Below are positions 1 to 8,133 of a stretch of DNA of 64,000 nucleotides, one piece after another. The notes below the pieces were generated by a model. The model ran no database searches. It worked only from the letters and a program-made list of their open reading frames with translations, and had not been told where the DNA came from. The stretch comes from Marinimicrobium alkaliphilum (GTDB taxonomy: Bacteria > Pseudomonadota > Gammaproteobacteria > Pseudomonadales > Cellvibrionaceae). A program made the position numbers and the translations under genes. Location: the NCBI RefSeq assembly GCF_003259155.1, contig NZ_QGMQ01000010.1:1-64000 (forward strand). Direction: 5' to 3'. Numbering within the stretch: position 1 is the stretch's first letter; every line of letters begins with the position of its first letter.

Positions 1-268
1 ATCTATATAGTGCGCATGCGCAACAACACCCTGAACCAATTTATAAAAACCCTTCATAAAACATTGATTTAAAAAAGGATTCAACAGATTCAGATAAACC
101 AAAGGAGGGATAAATATAAGCATGCTCATTTTCCCGCTGGCGCGTGCGCATTTACATCCCTGCCTCCATTGCTAAGTCCTTGACTATAAACCACCCTTTC
201 CAAAATGCAAATGGGGATCTGCGCAATTTTAGGGGTAAAAATGCGCACCCAGCCTCGTCAATTTCCCG
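1..268. other. AT-rich region without a confident gene
   Basis: This stretch lies beyond the 3' end of selO and is visibly richer in A and T than the genes that follow. It has a short palindrome (GCGCATGCGC, 12-21). A strong Shine-Dalgarno-like AAAGGAGGG (101-109) precedes an ATG at 122 that opens a 17-codon frame ending at 175. The small frame has no recognisable product and could be chance or a leader peptide of something outside the window. Nothing else here can be supported. Confidence 0.4.
220..247 (-). terminator. Hairpin downstream of selO, probable terminator
   Basis: TGCGCAATTTT (220-230) pairs with AAAAATGCGCA (237-247) around AGGGGT, with one mismatch. Read on the minus strand it sits about 20 nt after the selO stop, and its T-rich strand lies inside the stem. 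It would also act as a weak terminator for plus-strand transcription. The placement after selO makes a termination role likely but not certain. Confidence 0.45.
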
Positions 269-1888
269 TCACGAACTACAGGACAACATCGAACACCCGG
301 CCTTATGCCTTGCCCATTCCGGGCGTTTCGCAAAGTAATCTTCCTTGCCCGGTTGTTCGTCGTAGGGGTGGCGCAGCAGTTCGAGCAGGTTGTGTATCTC
401 GGTGAAATCGCCCTGCTCGGCGCGGTCGATGGCTTGTTGGGCGAGGTAGTTGCGCAGGACGTATTTGGGGTTGGTGGCGTTCATGCGGGCGCGCCGGGTG
501 CTGTCGTCGGTCCCGTGCAGTATCCGGTCCCGCTGCAGGCGTTCGCGGTAGTCGCGCAGCCATTGGGCGGTGCGTTTTTGCTGGTCGGGTTTCAGGGGTT
601 GGTAGTAGGCCGGCTGGAGGGGTTCGATCAGTTCGGCATCACTACGTTCGTCGGTGTCCGTGTCCAGGCGTGGATCGAAGTCGGCGAGCAGGCGGTAGAA
701 AATGGTCATGTCGGTTTCGGTGAGTTGCAGCACTTTGTGCAACTCCTCCACCCAGAGGTCGTCGTTCTGCAGTTGGGTCAGGCCCAGTTTGGCGGCGGTG
801 TCGCGCTGGCGGCAGGTCTGGTATTCCTCGCGGTAGCTGTCCAGGGCGGCCTGCAGGGGCTCAACCTCGTCGATGAGTGGGTAGAGGGCGTTGCCCAGCT
901 GGGCCAGATTCCACAGGGCGATTTGCGGTTGGTTGCCGTAGCGGTAGCGGCGGCCCTGGGCGTCGGTGGTGTTGGGGGTCCAGTTGGGGTCGAAGTCTTC
1001 GAGCCAGCCGTAGGGGCCGTAGTCGATGGTTTGCCCGAGGATGGACAGGTTGTCGGTGTTCATCACGCCGTGGACAAAGCCCACGCGCATCCAGTGGGCG
1101 ATCATTTGGGCGGTGCTGCGGCAGACGTCTTCAAACATCGCCAGGTAGGCCGCCTTGCCCGGTTCGCCCAGGTGGGGGAAGTCGGCGCGCAGGGTGTAGT
1201 CGGTAAAACGTTTAAGCAACTCGTGTTCGCCCCGGGCGGCGTAGATCTCAAAGCTCCCGAAGCGGGTAAAGCTCTGGGCGACCCGGCACACCACGGCGCC
1301 CGGCTCAGGCTGGGGGTTGCCGTCGTAGAACATGTCGCGCACCACCTGCTCACCGGTGAGGGTCAGGCTGAGGGCGCGGGTGGTGGGCACCCCCAGGTGG
1401 TGCATGGCTTCGCTGCACAGAAACTCGCGCACCGAGGAGCGCAGTACCGCCAGGCCGTCGGCGCTGCGCGAATAGGGTGTGGGGCCGGCGCCTTTGAGTT
1501 GCAGGGTCCAGTGTTCGCCGCGCCGGTTGAGCACCTGCCCCAGGTTGATGGCCCGGCCGTCGCCCAGTTGTCCGGCCCAGTGGCCGAACTGGTGGCCGCC
1601 GTAGCAATTGGCGTGGGGATCCATGCCCGGCAGCAGGCGGTTACCGGTAAAGACCTGGGTAAAGGTGTCGGTCTCGCAGGCTTCCGGGGCCAGGTCGAGC
1701 AGCTCGGCCACCTCGCGGGCATAGGCCACGAGTTGGGGCGCTTTCACCGGTGTGGGTTTGACGCGGGAGTAACAGGCGCCGTACACCTGACGGCGGCTGT
1801 TGCTGTCGTCCGGGTCGGCGGGCAGCGCTTCGACAAACCGGTTGTCGAAGCGCAGTTGTGCGAGGTCGCTAATAAGGTCAGAAGTCAT
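269..1888 (-). CDS. selO: Protein adenylyltransferase SelO (YdiU family)
   Basis: This 539-residue pseudokinase-fold enzyme transfers AMP from ATP to hydroxyl side chains of proteins. In E. coli the family acts in redox stress and modifies glutathionylation-linked targets. The sequence shows the family core: the YGGHQFGHWAGQLGDGRA glycine-rich segment near residue 100, LKGAGPTPYSR, and HGVMNTDN with the metal-binding N/D. The protein ends in SCSS, the position where eukaryotic SelO carries selenocysteine, so this is the cysteine form; that end forms a redox switch with the N-terminal lobe in the family. It is longer than E. coli YdiU (478 aa). The ATG at 1888 begins MTSDLISDL. It lies 42 nt after a 2OG-oxygenase gene on the same strand and may be co-transcribed. 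Confidence 0.93.
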   Translation of the reverse strand: MTSDLISDLAQLRFDNRFVEALPADPDDSNSRRQVYGACYSRVKPTPVKAPQLVAYAREVAELLDLAPEACETDTFTQVFTGNRLLPGMDPHANCYGGHQFGHWAGQLGDGRAINLGQVLNRRGEHWTLQLKGAGPTPYSRSADGLAVLRSSVREFLCSEAMHHLGVPTTRALSLTLTGEQVVRDMFYDGNPQPEPGAVVCRVAQSFTRFGSFEIYAARGEHELLKRFTDYTLRADFPHLGEPGKAAYLAMFEDVCRSTAQMIAHWMRVGFVHGVMNTDNLSILGQTIDYGPYGWLEDFDPNWTPNTTDAQGRRYRYGNQPQIALWNLAQLGNALYPLIDEVEPLQAALDSYREEYQTCRQRDTAAKLGLTQLQNDDLWVEELHKVLQLTETDMTIFYRLLADFDPRLDTDTDERSDAELIEPLQPAYYQPLKPDQQKRTAQWLRDYRERLQRDRILHGTDDSTRRARMNATNPKYVLRNYLAQQAIDRAEQGDFTEIHNLLELLRHPYDEQPGKEDYFAKRPEWARHKAGCSMLSCSS

Positions 1889-1930
1889 GGGCCCAGTCTA
1901 GCACCCTTTGACGGGCAATTGCCCTGGCCG

Positions 1931-2593
1931 TCAGGCTGCGGGATCGGCCAGTGCAGCGGAGCTGGCGTTGACCCGGAACCAGCCAGCGATACTGTAGCGC
2001 TCGCGCTGGGCGGCGAGCACTTCGTGGGGAAATTCCTCACTCAGAAAAATCACCAGCTTGCCGTATTCCGGCAGCACTTTTTCAAGTACCTGATCGGTGT
2101 TCGGGTCGTAAATCACCAGCTCGCCCCCATCGCCGGGCTGCCACACCGGGTTGAGGTAAAACACCGTCGACAGGACCCGGTTGGAGCGGCCTTTGAAAGC
2201 GTCCACGTGTTTTTTATAGAAGGCCCCCACGGGGTAGCTGGCGTAGTGGCATTCGTAGTCGAACAAGCCCAGAAACAGGCGCCGGTTGAGCGCCAGCTTG
2301 AGCGCTTCCATCCAGTCCAGAAATACCCGCGCCGACGGGGTTTCGCCGTCGAGCCAGCGCACCCGATCCGAGCGCACAAAGGGGTTGACCTGGAAGTCGC
2401 TCTGGCGGCCGATACCCGCGCGCTTGAACTCTTCCTCGTCGACGCTTTTCAGGTCCAGGAACAGGCCATCCACGGCGGCCAGGTCGAGCGCGTGGGGCAA
2501 CACGATATAGCCATCGCGCTCCAGCGCCACGGCGATCTGCTCGTACAGGTCGCCATCGCCGGGGCCGCGGTCAAAAACAGGCTGTGTACTCAT
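1931..2593 (-). CDS. 2OG-Fe(II) oxygenase
   Basis: A 220-residue cupin-fold dioxygenase that would use 2-oxoglutarate, O2 and Fe(II) to hydroxylate an unknown substrate. The HxD iron pair is visible in KKHVDAFKG, the distal histidine in EEFPHEV, and the 2-oxoglutarate-binding arginine probably in RYSIAGWFR. A block GGELVIYDP sits between them as in the prolyl-hydroxylase-like 2OG oxygenases. I chose the ATG at 2593 (MSTQPVF). The longer frame from 2701 would overlap the divergent gene's start, and its first 36 residues look unlike protein. The roughly 100-bp gap to the divergent DUF389 gene must hold both promoters. The substrate could be a ribosomal or translation protein, but nothing here shows it. 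Confidence 0.85.
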   Translation of the reverse strand: MSTQPVFDRGPGDGDLYEQIAVALERDGYIVLPHALDLAAVDGLFLDLKSVDEEEFKRAGIGRQSDFQVNPFVRSDRVRWLDGETPSARVFLDWMEALKLALNRRLFLGLFDYECHYASYPVGAFYKKHVDAFKGRSNRVLSTVFYLNPVWQPGDGGELVIYDPNTDQVLEKVLPEYGKLVIFLSEEFPHEVLAAQRERYSIAGWFRVNASSAALADPAA

Positions 2594-2690
2594 GGCGTTG
2601 CTCCAGGGAAATCGCGCCGACGGAAAGTTCTCGGGCGTATATACTACAAACACGCCTGCAAACCCAGCTTTTTCTGATTCGGAGCCGTCA

Positions 2691-4577
2691 GTGACTGACA
2701 CCCCGCTGCACCTGTTGTTTGAACCTGAAGACCACGAGTTTGTTCACCAGTCTGTAGTGCCCCTGTTCGGGGCGCGAACGCCGATACTGATTCCCTACGG
2801 CGACGATGAAGCCCCCGTGCTGCCCGAGGGCGCCCGGGTGGTCACCTGGCTGAACGATCACCTGCTCAAACAGTTACTGCCCCTGTGCCTGACGCACCAC
2901 TGGCAACTGGCGCTGCTGCCCCATCCGGACATGACCCACGCGCGCCTCGGTTTTGGCGTGGCCAATCGTCTGGAGCACGCGGTGGCGGATGTTCTCGCCA
3001 ACGAGAGCGCGGTCGCCGTTGACCTGCTCTACTGCAACGATGAGCCGGTGCTGAACTCGGTGGTGATTGGCGATACCTACAGCCTGAAGCCGGCCCGGGT
3101 GGCGAGCGATTCGCTCTGGACCCGGCTCGGGCGCCTGGCCAAACTGCTGCCCAGCCTGACTCACCTGACCCTCAGTCCCTTTCGCCTGATTACCCAGAAG
3201 GACAAGGTAGTGGACACCGCCGCTCTGGGCATTGTCGCGGTCGAGCACGGGCGCAGCTCACCCCTGTCGCGACGTCTGCTGGACGACAGCAGCGCCAGCG
3301 ACGGCATGCTCCACACCCTGGTTCTGGCTCCGCGCAGCGTCTTTGAGCTGATCCGGTTTTTGCTCACCTCGGCCGTCCTGCCCGCACGCAGCAGCCATAA
3401 ACTGCCGCCCTTTGTCGGGCACATCAAAAGCCAGCGCCTGAGCATTACCAGCCCCAAACCGGTGCCCTACACCCTTGATGGCGTCAACCATGAGGAGAGC
3501 CAACTGTTGCTGCGAGTGGAGCAGAAACAGCTGCAACTGGTGCCCGGGCGCCATATCACCACCGAGAACGGCAACCAGGGCGATACCAAGGAGATCTTCA
3601 AGACCCAGGCGCTGCCCACCGGGGAGGCGCGCAACCAGTTGATCGCCCACCCCATGCCCTGGATTCACCACGCCGCCACCGAGGAGTTCCGCGAGCTGTT
3701 TTTGCTCCTGCGCGACAACGCCCGCACCTCCGAAGCCTATGTGATGTTGATGATCCTTTCGACGCTGCTGGCAACGGTGGGGCTGTTTGCCAATTCGGCC
3801 CCGGTGATTATCGGCGCAATGATTCTGGCGCCGTTGATGGCACCGATCATCTCCATGGCCATGGGCCTGCTGCGCCAGGACGAGCGGCTGATTTTCGACA
3901 GCGGTAAGGCCCTCGCGACAGGCATCGGCCTGGCCATCGCCTGCGCCATGCTCCTGGCGATCATCACGCCCCTGGAACATATCAACAGCGAAATCGGCGC
4001 GCGCCTGCGCCCGACCCTGCTCGATCTGGGTGTCGCGGTCATTTCCGGGGTCGCCGGTGCCTACGCCCACGCCCGCTCGGAGGTCGCCCGCAGCCTCGCG
4101 GGGGTGGCCATTGCGGTGGCGCTGGTGCCGCCGTTGGCGGTGACCGGGATCGGTTTGGGCTGGTTCAACTGGACGGTGTTTTCCGGTGCGCTGCTGTTGT
4201 TCCTCACCAACCTGGCGGGCATCATTCTGGCAGCGGCACTGACCTTTCTGTGGCTGGGCTACAGCCCTTTCAAGCGCGCCCGCCGGGGATTGCTGGTGTC
4301 GCTGGCGTTGGTGGTGTTGGTAAGCCTGCCGCTGGGGCTGGGCTTTCACCGGATGGTACAGGAGCACCGCATCATCAGCACCCTGACCGACTGGCAGACT
4401 CAGGGGGTGCGCCTGCGGGATATTCAGGTGCAGCTGGGCGACCCGCTCTATATTCAGGCCACGGTGGTCACCGAGGAGCCTCTGGCCGCCGGCCAGTTGA
4501 GCGCCATCAAGGCGTCGCTGGAAGCGCGGCTCAAGCGCCCGGTGCGCCTGGAAGCCATTACCGCTGTTGTGCGTTAG
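2691..4577 (+). CDS. DUF389 / TIGR00341 family membrane protein
   Basis: About 628 residues. The N-terminal 340 residues are soluble and hydrophilic. The second half carries about six hydrophobic segments, including AYVMLMILSTLLATVGLF, NSAPVIIGAMILAPLMAPI and a Gly/Ala-rich stretch with ISGVAGAYAHARSEVARSL, which are hallmarks of DUF389. A short soluble domain closes the protein. The family is widespread and its biochemical role is not known to me. I favour the GTG at 2691 (VTDTPLHLLFEPED). The ATG at 2592 would add 33 low-complexity residues and overlap the divergent oxygenase. The next gene starts 22 nt downstream and is also a small membrane protein. Confidence 0.8.
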   Translation: MTDTPLHLLFEPEDHEFVHQSVVPLFGARTPILIPYGDDEAPVLPEGARVVTWLNDHLLKQLLPLCLTHHWQLALLPHPDMTHARLGFGVANRLEHAVADVLANESAVAVDLLYCNDEPVLNSVVIGDTYSLKPARVASDSLWTRLGRLAKLLPSLTHLTLSPFRLITQKDKVVDTAALGIVAVEHGRSSPLSRRLLDDSSASDGMLHTLVLAPRSVFELIRFLLTSAVLPARSSHKLPPFVGHIKSQRLSITSPKPVPYTLDGVNHEESQLLLRVEQKQLQLVPGRHITTENGNQGDTKEIFKTQALPTGEARNQLIAHPMPWIHHAATEEFRELFLLLRDNARTSEAYVMLMILSTLLATVGLFANSAPVIIGAMILAPLMAPIISMAMGLLRQDERLIFDSGKALATGIGLAIACAMLLAIITPLEHINSEIGARLRPTLLDLGVAVISGVAGAYAHARSEVARSLAGVAIAVALVPPLAVTGIGLGWFNWTVFSGALLLFLTNLAGIILAAALTFLWLGYSPFKRARRGLLVSLALVVLVSLPLGLGFHRMVQEHRIISTLTDWQTQGVRLRDIQVQLGDPLYIQATVVTEEPLAAGQLSAIKASLEARLKRPVRLEAITAVVR

Positions 4578-4599
4578 CCGCCTTGGGTACACTGGGATC

Positions 4600-4872
4600 A
4601 TGATTGACTGGCAGCGCTGGCGCAGCGCGTTCAAACACCACTATACCGCCCCCCTGCACGCGAGCTTCAAACAGTTTCGCCTGGGTGTGGCGCTGTTTTT
4701 TCTCGGGTTGGTGATTCTCTACGGGGGCACGCAGATGCTCGAGCCCTCACTGACCCAGGAGTTGGTGGTCGCCCTGGCGGTGCTGGTGATCGCCTGTGGC
4801 TTTACCGTGTCCATGATGGCCCATGTGCGCATGGTGATCAGTCGGGTGTTGCGCTTCTGGTTTCGGCGTTGA
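4600..4872 (+). CDS. Small two-TM membrane protein, unknown function
   Basis: A 90-residue protein with a basic N-terminus and two predicted membrane helices (about residues 26-47 and 53-75), ending in an Arg/Phe-rich cytoplasmic tail (RVLRFWFRR). It starts 22 nt after the DUF389 gene and is probably in its operon. Its last 35 nt overlap tail-to-tail with the end of rsmJ on the other strand. I do not recognise a family. I prefer the ATG at 4600 ([11 protein letters not shown]) over the upstream start at 4567, which lies inside the preceding gene. Confidence 0.65.
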   Translation: MIDWQRWRSAFKHHYTAPLHASFKQFRLGVALFFLGLVILYGGTQMLEPSLTQELVVALAVLVIACGFTVSMMAHVRMVISRVLRFWFRR

Positions 4873-5677
4873 GCCCGGCGGGCAGCGCTTTGAGTGGATA
4901 GATATCGTAACGGCTGGTCTTGCCCGCAAGCTGATAGCCCGGCTCTACCCCGGCCAGAAACGGCGCCTTGCGCGGGCGTTTGACCACCACCCGGTAGTGC
5001 GCCAGTGCCAGTGCCGGGGCCAGCAGGTCACCGGCGTCGTCATCGCGCCCCACCAGATCGTGAAACAGCGCCATTTCTTTTTTCACTTGCGCGCTTTTCT
5101 GGCGTTCGGGAAACATCGGGTCCAGGTACACCACATCCGGGCGCCAGGGCTGCGTCCAGTCCGCCAACGCCGAACGGGCATCCTGTGCATGCAAGGTCAT
5201 ACGCGCAACGATTCCGCGCAGCTCGCTGTCGCCCTCGGCGTACGCCCGTGCCAGGCCATCCGCCAGCAAGGTGGCGACCACCGGGGAGCGCTCAAACAGT
5301 TCCACCTGACACCCGAGGCTGGCCAACACAAAGGCATCGCGCCCAAGCCCGGCGGTGGCATCCAGCACCCGGGGGTAAACGCCGGCCTTGAGCCCCACGG
5401 CCTTGGCGATCATCTGCCCCTTGCCGCCGCCGAAGCGGCGCCGGTGATCCACGGCGCCCCCGGCAAAATCCACCCGCACGGCCCCCGGCGCCTTGCACCC
5501 GGTGGGTTGCAGAGCCCAGCCCTGGGCATCGCAGAGCAACGCCAGCGCGACCTCCCCCGGCAACTCGGTGGCGGCCGAGGGGTAAAAATCCAGACCGAGC
5601 TGTGTCGCCAGCGCCTGCGCTTCACTGTGGTGGGCGGTTGTCGGGCAGCACACCGCTACCGGTTTACTCTCTGTCAC
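4838..5677 (-). CDS. rsmJ: 16S rRNA (guanine1516-N2)-methyltransferase RsmJ
   Basis: A 279-residue SAM-dependent methyltransferase that makes m2G1516 in 16S rRNA. The family signature is clear: [19 protein letters not shown] (about residues 77-95), the SAM-binding motif [17 protein letters not shown], and the catalytic-loop segment [14 protein letters not shown]. The C-terminal [11 protein letters not shown] is also typical of YhiQ/RsmJ. Translation appears to begin at a GTG (5677, VTESKPVAV). The length is slightly above the E. coli protein (250 aa). The 3' end overlaps the small membrane protein on the opposite strand by 35 nt. Confidence 0.93.
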   Translation of the reverse strand: MTESKPVAVCCPTTAHHSEAQALATQLGLDFYPSAATELPGEVALALLCDAQGWALQPTGCKAPGAVRVDFAGGAVDHRRRFGGGKGQMIAKAVGLKAGVYPRVLDATAGLGRDAFVLASLGCQVELFERSPVVATLLADGLARAYAEGDSELRGIVARMTLHAQDARSALADWTQPWRPDVVYLDPMFPERQKSAQVKKEMALFHDLVGRDDDAGDLLAPALALAHYRVVVKRPRKAPFLAGVEPGYQLAGKTSRYDIYPLKALPAGLNAETRSATPD

Positions 5678-5780
5678 AAATAGGCTTCCACGGTTGACGT
5701 CGCCCGCTATCGGGCGGGCATTCCGTTGTGCATTGTCGTGCTATCCTGAAAGGCAATCAATACAAGGAGTCGGAGAGATC

Positions 5781-6518
5781 ATGGCCAACTGGCTGAGCGC
5801 AACACTGACCGGAAAAACTGTGTGGAACGAGCGCCTCTGCTCAGTCCGATTTACGGCGGAGTTACCCCCCTTCGAAGCCGGGCAGTTCGTCAATCTGGCC
5901 TACACCATGGGGGACAAACAGATTGTGCGCCCCTACTCCCTGGTAAACCCGCCGGGCACCAAAGAACACGAGATTCTGTTCAACCTGGTACCCGAAGGCC
6001 AGTTGTCGAGCTGGCTCTGGACCATGACCCAGGGCGAGCAGTTTCTGTGCGGCCCGCGCGCGCAGGGTTTTTTTACGCTGGGGCATGTGCAACCCACTGA
6101 GGACCTGTGGCTGATGGCCACCGGCTCGGGCCTGGGACCCTACCTGAGTATGCTCGGCACCGATGCCCCCTGGGAGAAATTCCGCCAGGTAATTCTCGTG
6201 CATTCGGTGCGCGACCACCACGAGCGCGCCTATCTGGATGAGCTCAAGGCCCTGCAGCACCGCCACGCCGGACGCCTGCGGATTTTACACACACTGACGC
6301 GCGAACCCACCTGGCCGCTGCGCCAACGGATCCCGGCATTGATTGAATCGGGGTTACTGGAGATGGCGGCCAATACGCCCATCAGTGCCGAGCGTAGCCA
6401 TGTGATGCTGTGTGGGAATCCGGGGATGGTAAAAGGCGCTCAGGCCCTGTTGGAGGTTCGGGGGCTGCGCCGTCACCAGCGCTTTGCCCCCGGGCAGATC
6501 AGCACGGAAATCTACTGA
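5781..6518 (+). CDS. fpr: Ferredoxin--NADP(+) reductase
   Basis: A 245-residue flavoenzyme that moves electrons between NADPH and ferredoxin or flavodoxin (EC 1.18.1.2). The FAD-binding motif RPYSLVN, the NADP-binding segment ATGSGLGPYLSML and the C-terminal HVMLCGNPGMV match the bacterial Fpr subfamily (E. coli 248 aa). The ATG at 5781 (MANWLSATL) follows AAGGAG at 5763-5768. The longer frame from 5694 is unlikely because it lacks this ribosome-binding site and its first 29 residues have no family counterpart. In relatives the enzyme supports oxidative-stress response and Fe-S or radical-SAM enzymes. It stands alone here, facing the convergent OmpA-family gene. Confidence 0.93.
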   Translation: MANWLSATLTGKTVWNERLCSVRFTAELPPFEAGQFVNLAYTMGDKQIVRPYSLVNPPGTKEHEILFNLVPEGQLSSWLWTMTQGEQFLCGPRAQGFFTLGHVQPTEDLWLMATGSGLGPYLSMLGTDAPWEKFRQVILVHSVRDHHERAYLDELKALQHRHAGRLRILHTLTREPTWPLRQRIPALIESGLLEMAANTPISAERSHVMLCGNPGMVKGAQALLEVRGLRRHQRFAPGQISTEIY

Positions 6519-6536
6519 TCTGCATCCTGTCGGCGA

Positions 6537-7190
6537 TCAGTCACCGACGGGGATCAGTTCCAGCTCGACCCGACGGTTGGCTTCGCGGCCTTCGGCGGTG
6601 GCGTTGCTGGCGATCGGGTAGCGTGAACCGTAACCGACCGTATGGATACGGTCGCGCGATACGCGCTGACTGATCAGGTAATCGCCCACACTGCTGGCAC
6701 GACGCTCACTGAGCGGATTGTTGATGGCATCGCTGCCGGTGGAATCGGTGTGACCACTCACTTCAATCACGGTTTTGTCGAACTCTTGAACCACCAGCGC
6801 CACAGAGTTGAGCACTTCAAAGAACTCGGAGCGCACGTGGTGACTGTTGACATCAAAGGTGATGTTGCCCGGCATAATCAGGTAGATGATGTCTCCTTCA
6901 CGCTGAACCTGCACACCCGTGCCCTGCAGCTGCTCGCGCAATTTACGTTCCTGACGGTCCATGTAGGCGCCCACACCGCCACCAATGGCGCCACCGGCAA
7001 TGGCACCGGTCACGGCACCGCGACGACGGTCGCTGCGGCTGGCTGAGGCCGCGCCAATCACGGCACCGGCCACGGCGCCGATGCCCGCACCGGCGGCGGT
7101 GCGGCTGGTCCGCTGCTCACCCGTGTAGGGGTCGGTGGTGGTACAAGCCACCAGGCCCAGGGCCGCTAAAATCACAATCCACGCTTTCAT
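6537..7190 (-). CDS. OmpA-family outer-membrane lipoprotein with glycine zipper
   Basis: A 217-residue lipoprotein. The signal peptide ends in the lipobox LVAC (Cys at residue 16). Residues 30-80 form a glycine-zipper region (AGAGIGAVAGAVIGAAS and AIAGGAIGGGVGAYMD). The C-terminal 110 residues are an OmpA-like peptidoglycan-binding domain with the motif SGHTDSTGSDAINNPLSERR. It resembles YiaD/PAL-like proteins that tether the outer membrane to the cell wall. Two ATGs are possible (7196 and 7190); AAGAGGA ends right before 7196 and 6 nt before 7190, so 7190 is the better start. It is divergent from the LRR lipoprotein gene. Confidence 0.88.
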   Translation of the reverse strand: MKAWIVILAALGLVACTTTDPYTGEQRTSRTAAGAGIGAVAGAVIGAASASRSDRRRGAVTGAIAGGAIGGGVGAYMDRQERKLREQLQGTGVQVQREGDIIYLIMPGNITFDVNSHHVRSEFFEVLNSVALVVQEFDKTVIEVSGHTDSTGSDAINNPLSERRASSVGDYLISQRVSRDRIHTVGYGSRYPIASNATAEGREANRRVELELIPVGD

Positions 7191-7320
7191 AGTCATTCCT
7201 CTTAACTCAAAAACACGTACGCTATTGTTAGACACTCATCGCTCAAAGTACGTACACAGGTTATACTTGGAGACGCCGCAACGCCATTTACCAAGACCCC
7301 TAGTTATAGCAGATTTCCCT

Positions 7321-7848
7321 ATGTTGAGCGATAACCCACTTCGCACTTTGGCCCGCTGGCTCACCGCCCTGGCGCTGACAGCCACACTGACCGGGTGCGG
7401 CAACTATGCCCTGACCCTGAACGAGCAGGTGGTCTATATGCCGCCCTCGCTGCTGCGTGATATCGACGTCGCCGACGAGCGCCTGCGCGTGTGCATCGAG
7501 CAGACCATTCAGGACCAACGCATCACCGAGGCACGTCAACTCAAACACCTCAATTGCAGCAGCGCCGGCATTGAGACTCTGGCCGGGCTGGAACGTTTCA
7601 ACGCCCTCGAGGAGCTGAACCTGGCCAGTAACGCCCTGGCGGAAGCGCCCGAGTTGGCCAAGCTCTCACGCTTGCGTATTCTGGTACTGCGCGACAACCC
7701 GCTGACCGACGCCGCGCCGCTGCTCAGTCTGTTGCGCCTGGAACAGCTCGATGTCAGCGACAATCCGGCATTGCCGTGCGGCGATCTGGCACAGCTCGCG
7801 GACGTCATGAACGGCGAATTGACCCTGCCCGAGCAGTGCGAATCCTGA
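7321..7848 (+). CDS. Leucine-rich-repeat lipoprotein
   Basis: A 175-residue predicted lipoprotein. An N-terminal hydrophobic stretch (ALALTATLTGC) ends at a lipobox Cys. The rest is a short LRR array of about four units with the pattern LEELNLASNALAEAPELAKL, LRILVLRDNPLTDAAPLL and LEQLDVSDNPALPC, closed by a Cys-containing cap. Cysteines CIEQ and NCSS before the repeats may form a disulphide cap. Such proteins usually make protein-protein contacts in the periplasm or at the cell surface; the partner is unknown. The ATG at 7321 opens the signal sequence directly. Upstream is a divergent promoter region shared with the OmpA-family gene. Confidence 0.75.
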   Translation: MLSDNPLRTLARWLTALALTATLTGCGNYALTLNEQVVYMPPSLLRDIDVADERLRVCIEQTIQDQRITEARQLKHLNCSSAGIETLAGLERFNALEELNLASNALAEAPELAKLSRLRILVLRDNPLTDAAPLLSLLRLEQLDVSDNPALPCGDLAQLADVMNGELTLPEQCES

Positions 7849-7992
7849 CCTTTCTTGAACTTGAGCGCGCCCCACAATCGTGAGCGCGTGCTCTACCGCG
7901 CACCAACCTCATGCACAAAGCCTTTGCATTTGCGTGCACCTTATCCCGCCTGAACAACCACTTTTCTCGTAAAAGCAACGACTTAACGTTGT

Positions 7993-8007
7993 TGGCACGA
8001 ACTCTGC
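7993..8007 (+). promoter_or_regulatory. Sigma-54 (RpoN) promoter of nrtABC
   Basis: TGGCACGAACTCTGC matches the sigma-54 consensus TGGCAC-N5-TTGC with GG (7994-7995) and GC (8006-8007) exactly ten bases apart. The transcript should begin near 8019. An imperfect NtrC-like palindrome, CGCACC-N5-CATGCA (7899-7915), lies about 100 bp upstream of that start and matches 9 of the 12 fixed positions of TGCACC-N5-GGTGCA. This fits nitrogen control by NtrC and RpoN. Confidence 0.8.
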
Positions 8008-8020
8008 AAAATCCATTGTG

Positions 8021-8047
8021 ACTCATCGTGAGTAGCCAACGTCGGCT
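8021..8047 (+). promoter_or_regulatory. Candidate ANTAR-target double hairpin in the nrtA leader
   Basis: Directly after the predicted transcription start are two adjacent 4-bp hairpins. ACTC-ATCGT-GAGT is at 8021-8033 and AGCC-AACGTC-GGCT at 8034-8047. Both loops have A at position 1 and G at position 4, the feature recognised by ANTAR-domain proteins. The second loop has the canonical six bases; the first has five. A strong intrinsic terminator follows 20 nt downstream and a NIT-ANTAR protein is encoded past the operon. The leader therefore looks like the nasF-type antitermination switch. The stems are short, so the exact folding is uncertain. Confidence 0.6.
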
Positions 8048-8067
8048 TCTCCATAGCAGGTAATGAT

Positions 8068-8118
8068 GCCCGCAGACCCCCGCCCTCAACGAGCGCGGTG
8101 ATCTAGCGGGCTTTTTTT
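8068..8118 (+). terminator. Leader terminator (attenuator) before nrtA
   Basis: GCCCGCAGA pairs across a longer inner structure with TCTAGCGGGC and is followed by seven T residues (8112-8118). It ends only about 15 nt before the nrtA start codon, inside the leader, so it must be read through for nrtA expression. This is the expected target of the antiterminator NasR. Confidence 0.8.
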
Positions 8119-8133
8119 ATGCGAGGAACAAAC

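Noticed and set aside
122-175. 17-codon frame after a strong Shine-Dalgarno sequence
   Set aside because: Too short and featureless to call a gene; recorded under the 1-268 region.
305-2677. 790-aa open frame on the plus strand
   Set aside because: It is antisense to selO and the oxygenase, both of which have clear family motifs; its composition is that of a GC-rich shadow frame.
3258-4634. 458-aa minus-strand frame
   Set aside because: Antisense to the DUF389 gene; rich in Gln, His and Arg as expected for a shadow of membrane-protein codons.
7975-7992. Hairpin GCAACG-ACTTAA-CGTTGT as an ANTAR target
   Set aside because: It lies upstream of the predicted transcription start and overlaps the sigma-54 promoter, and its loop lacks G at position 4.
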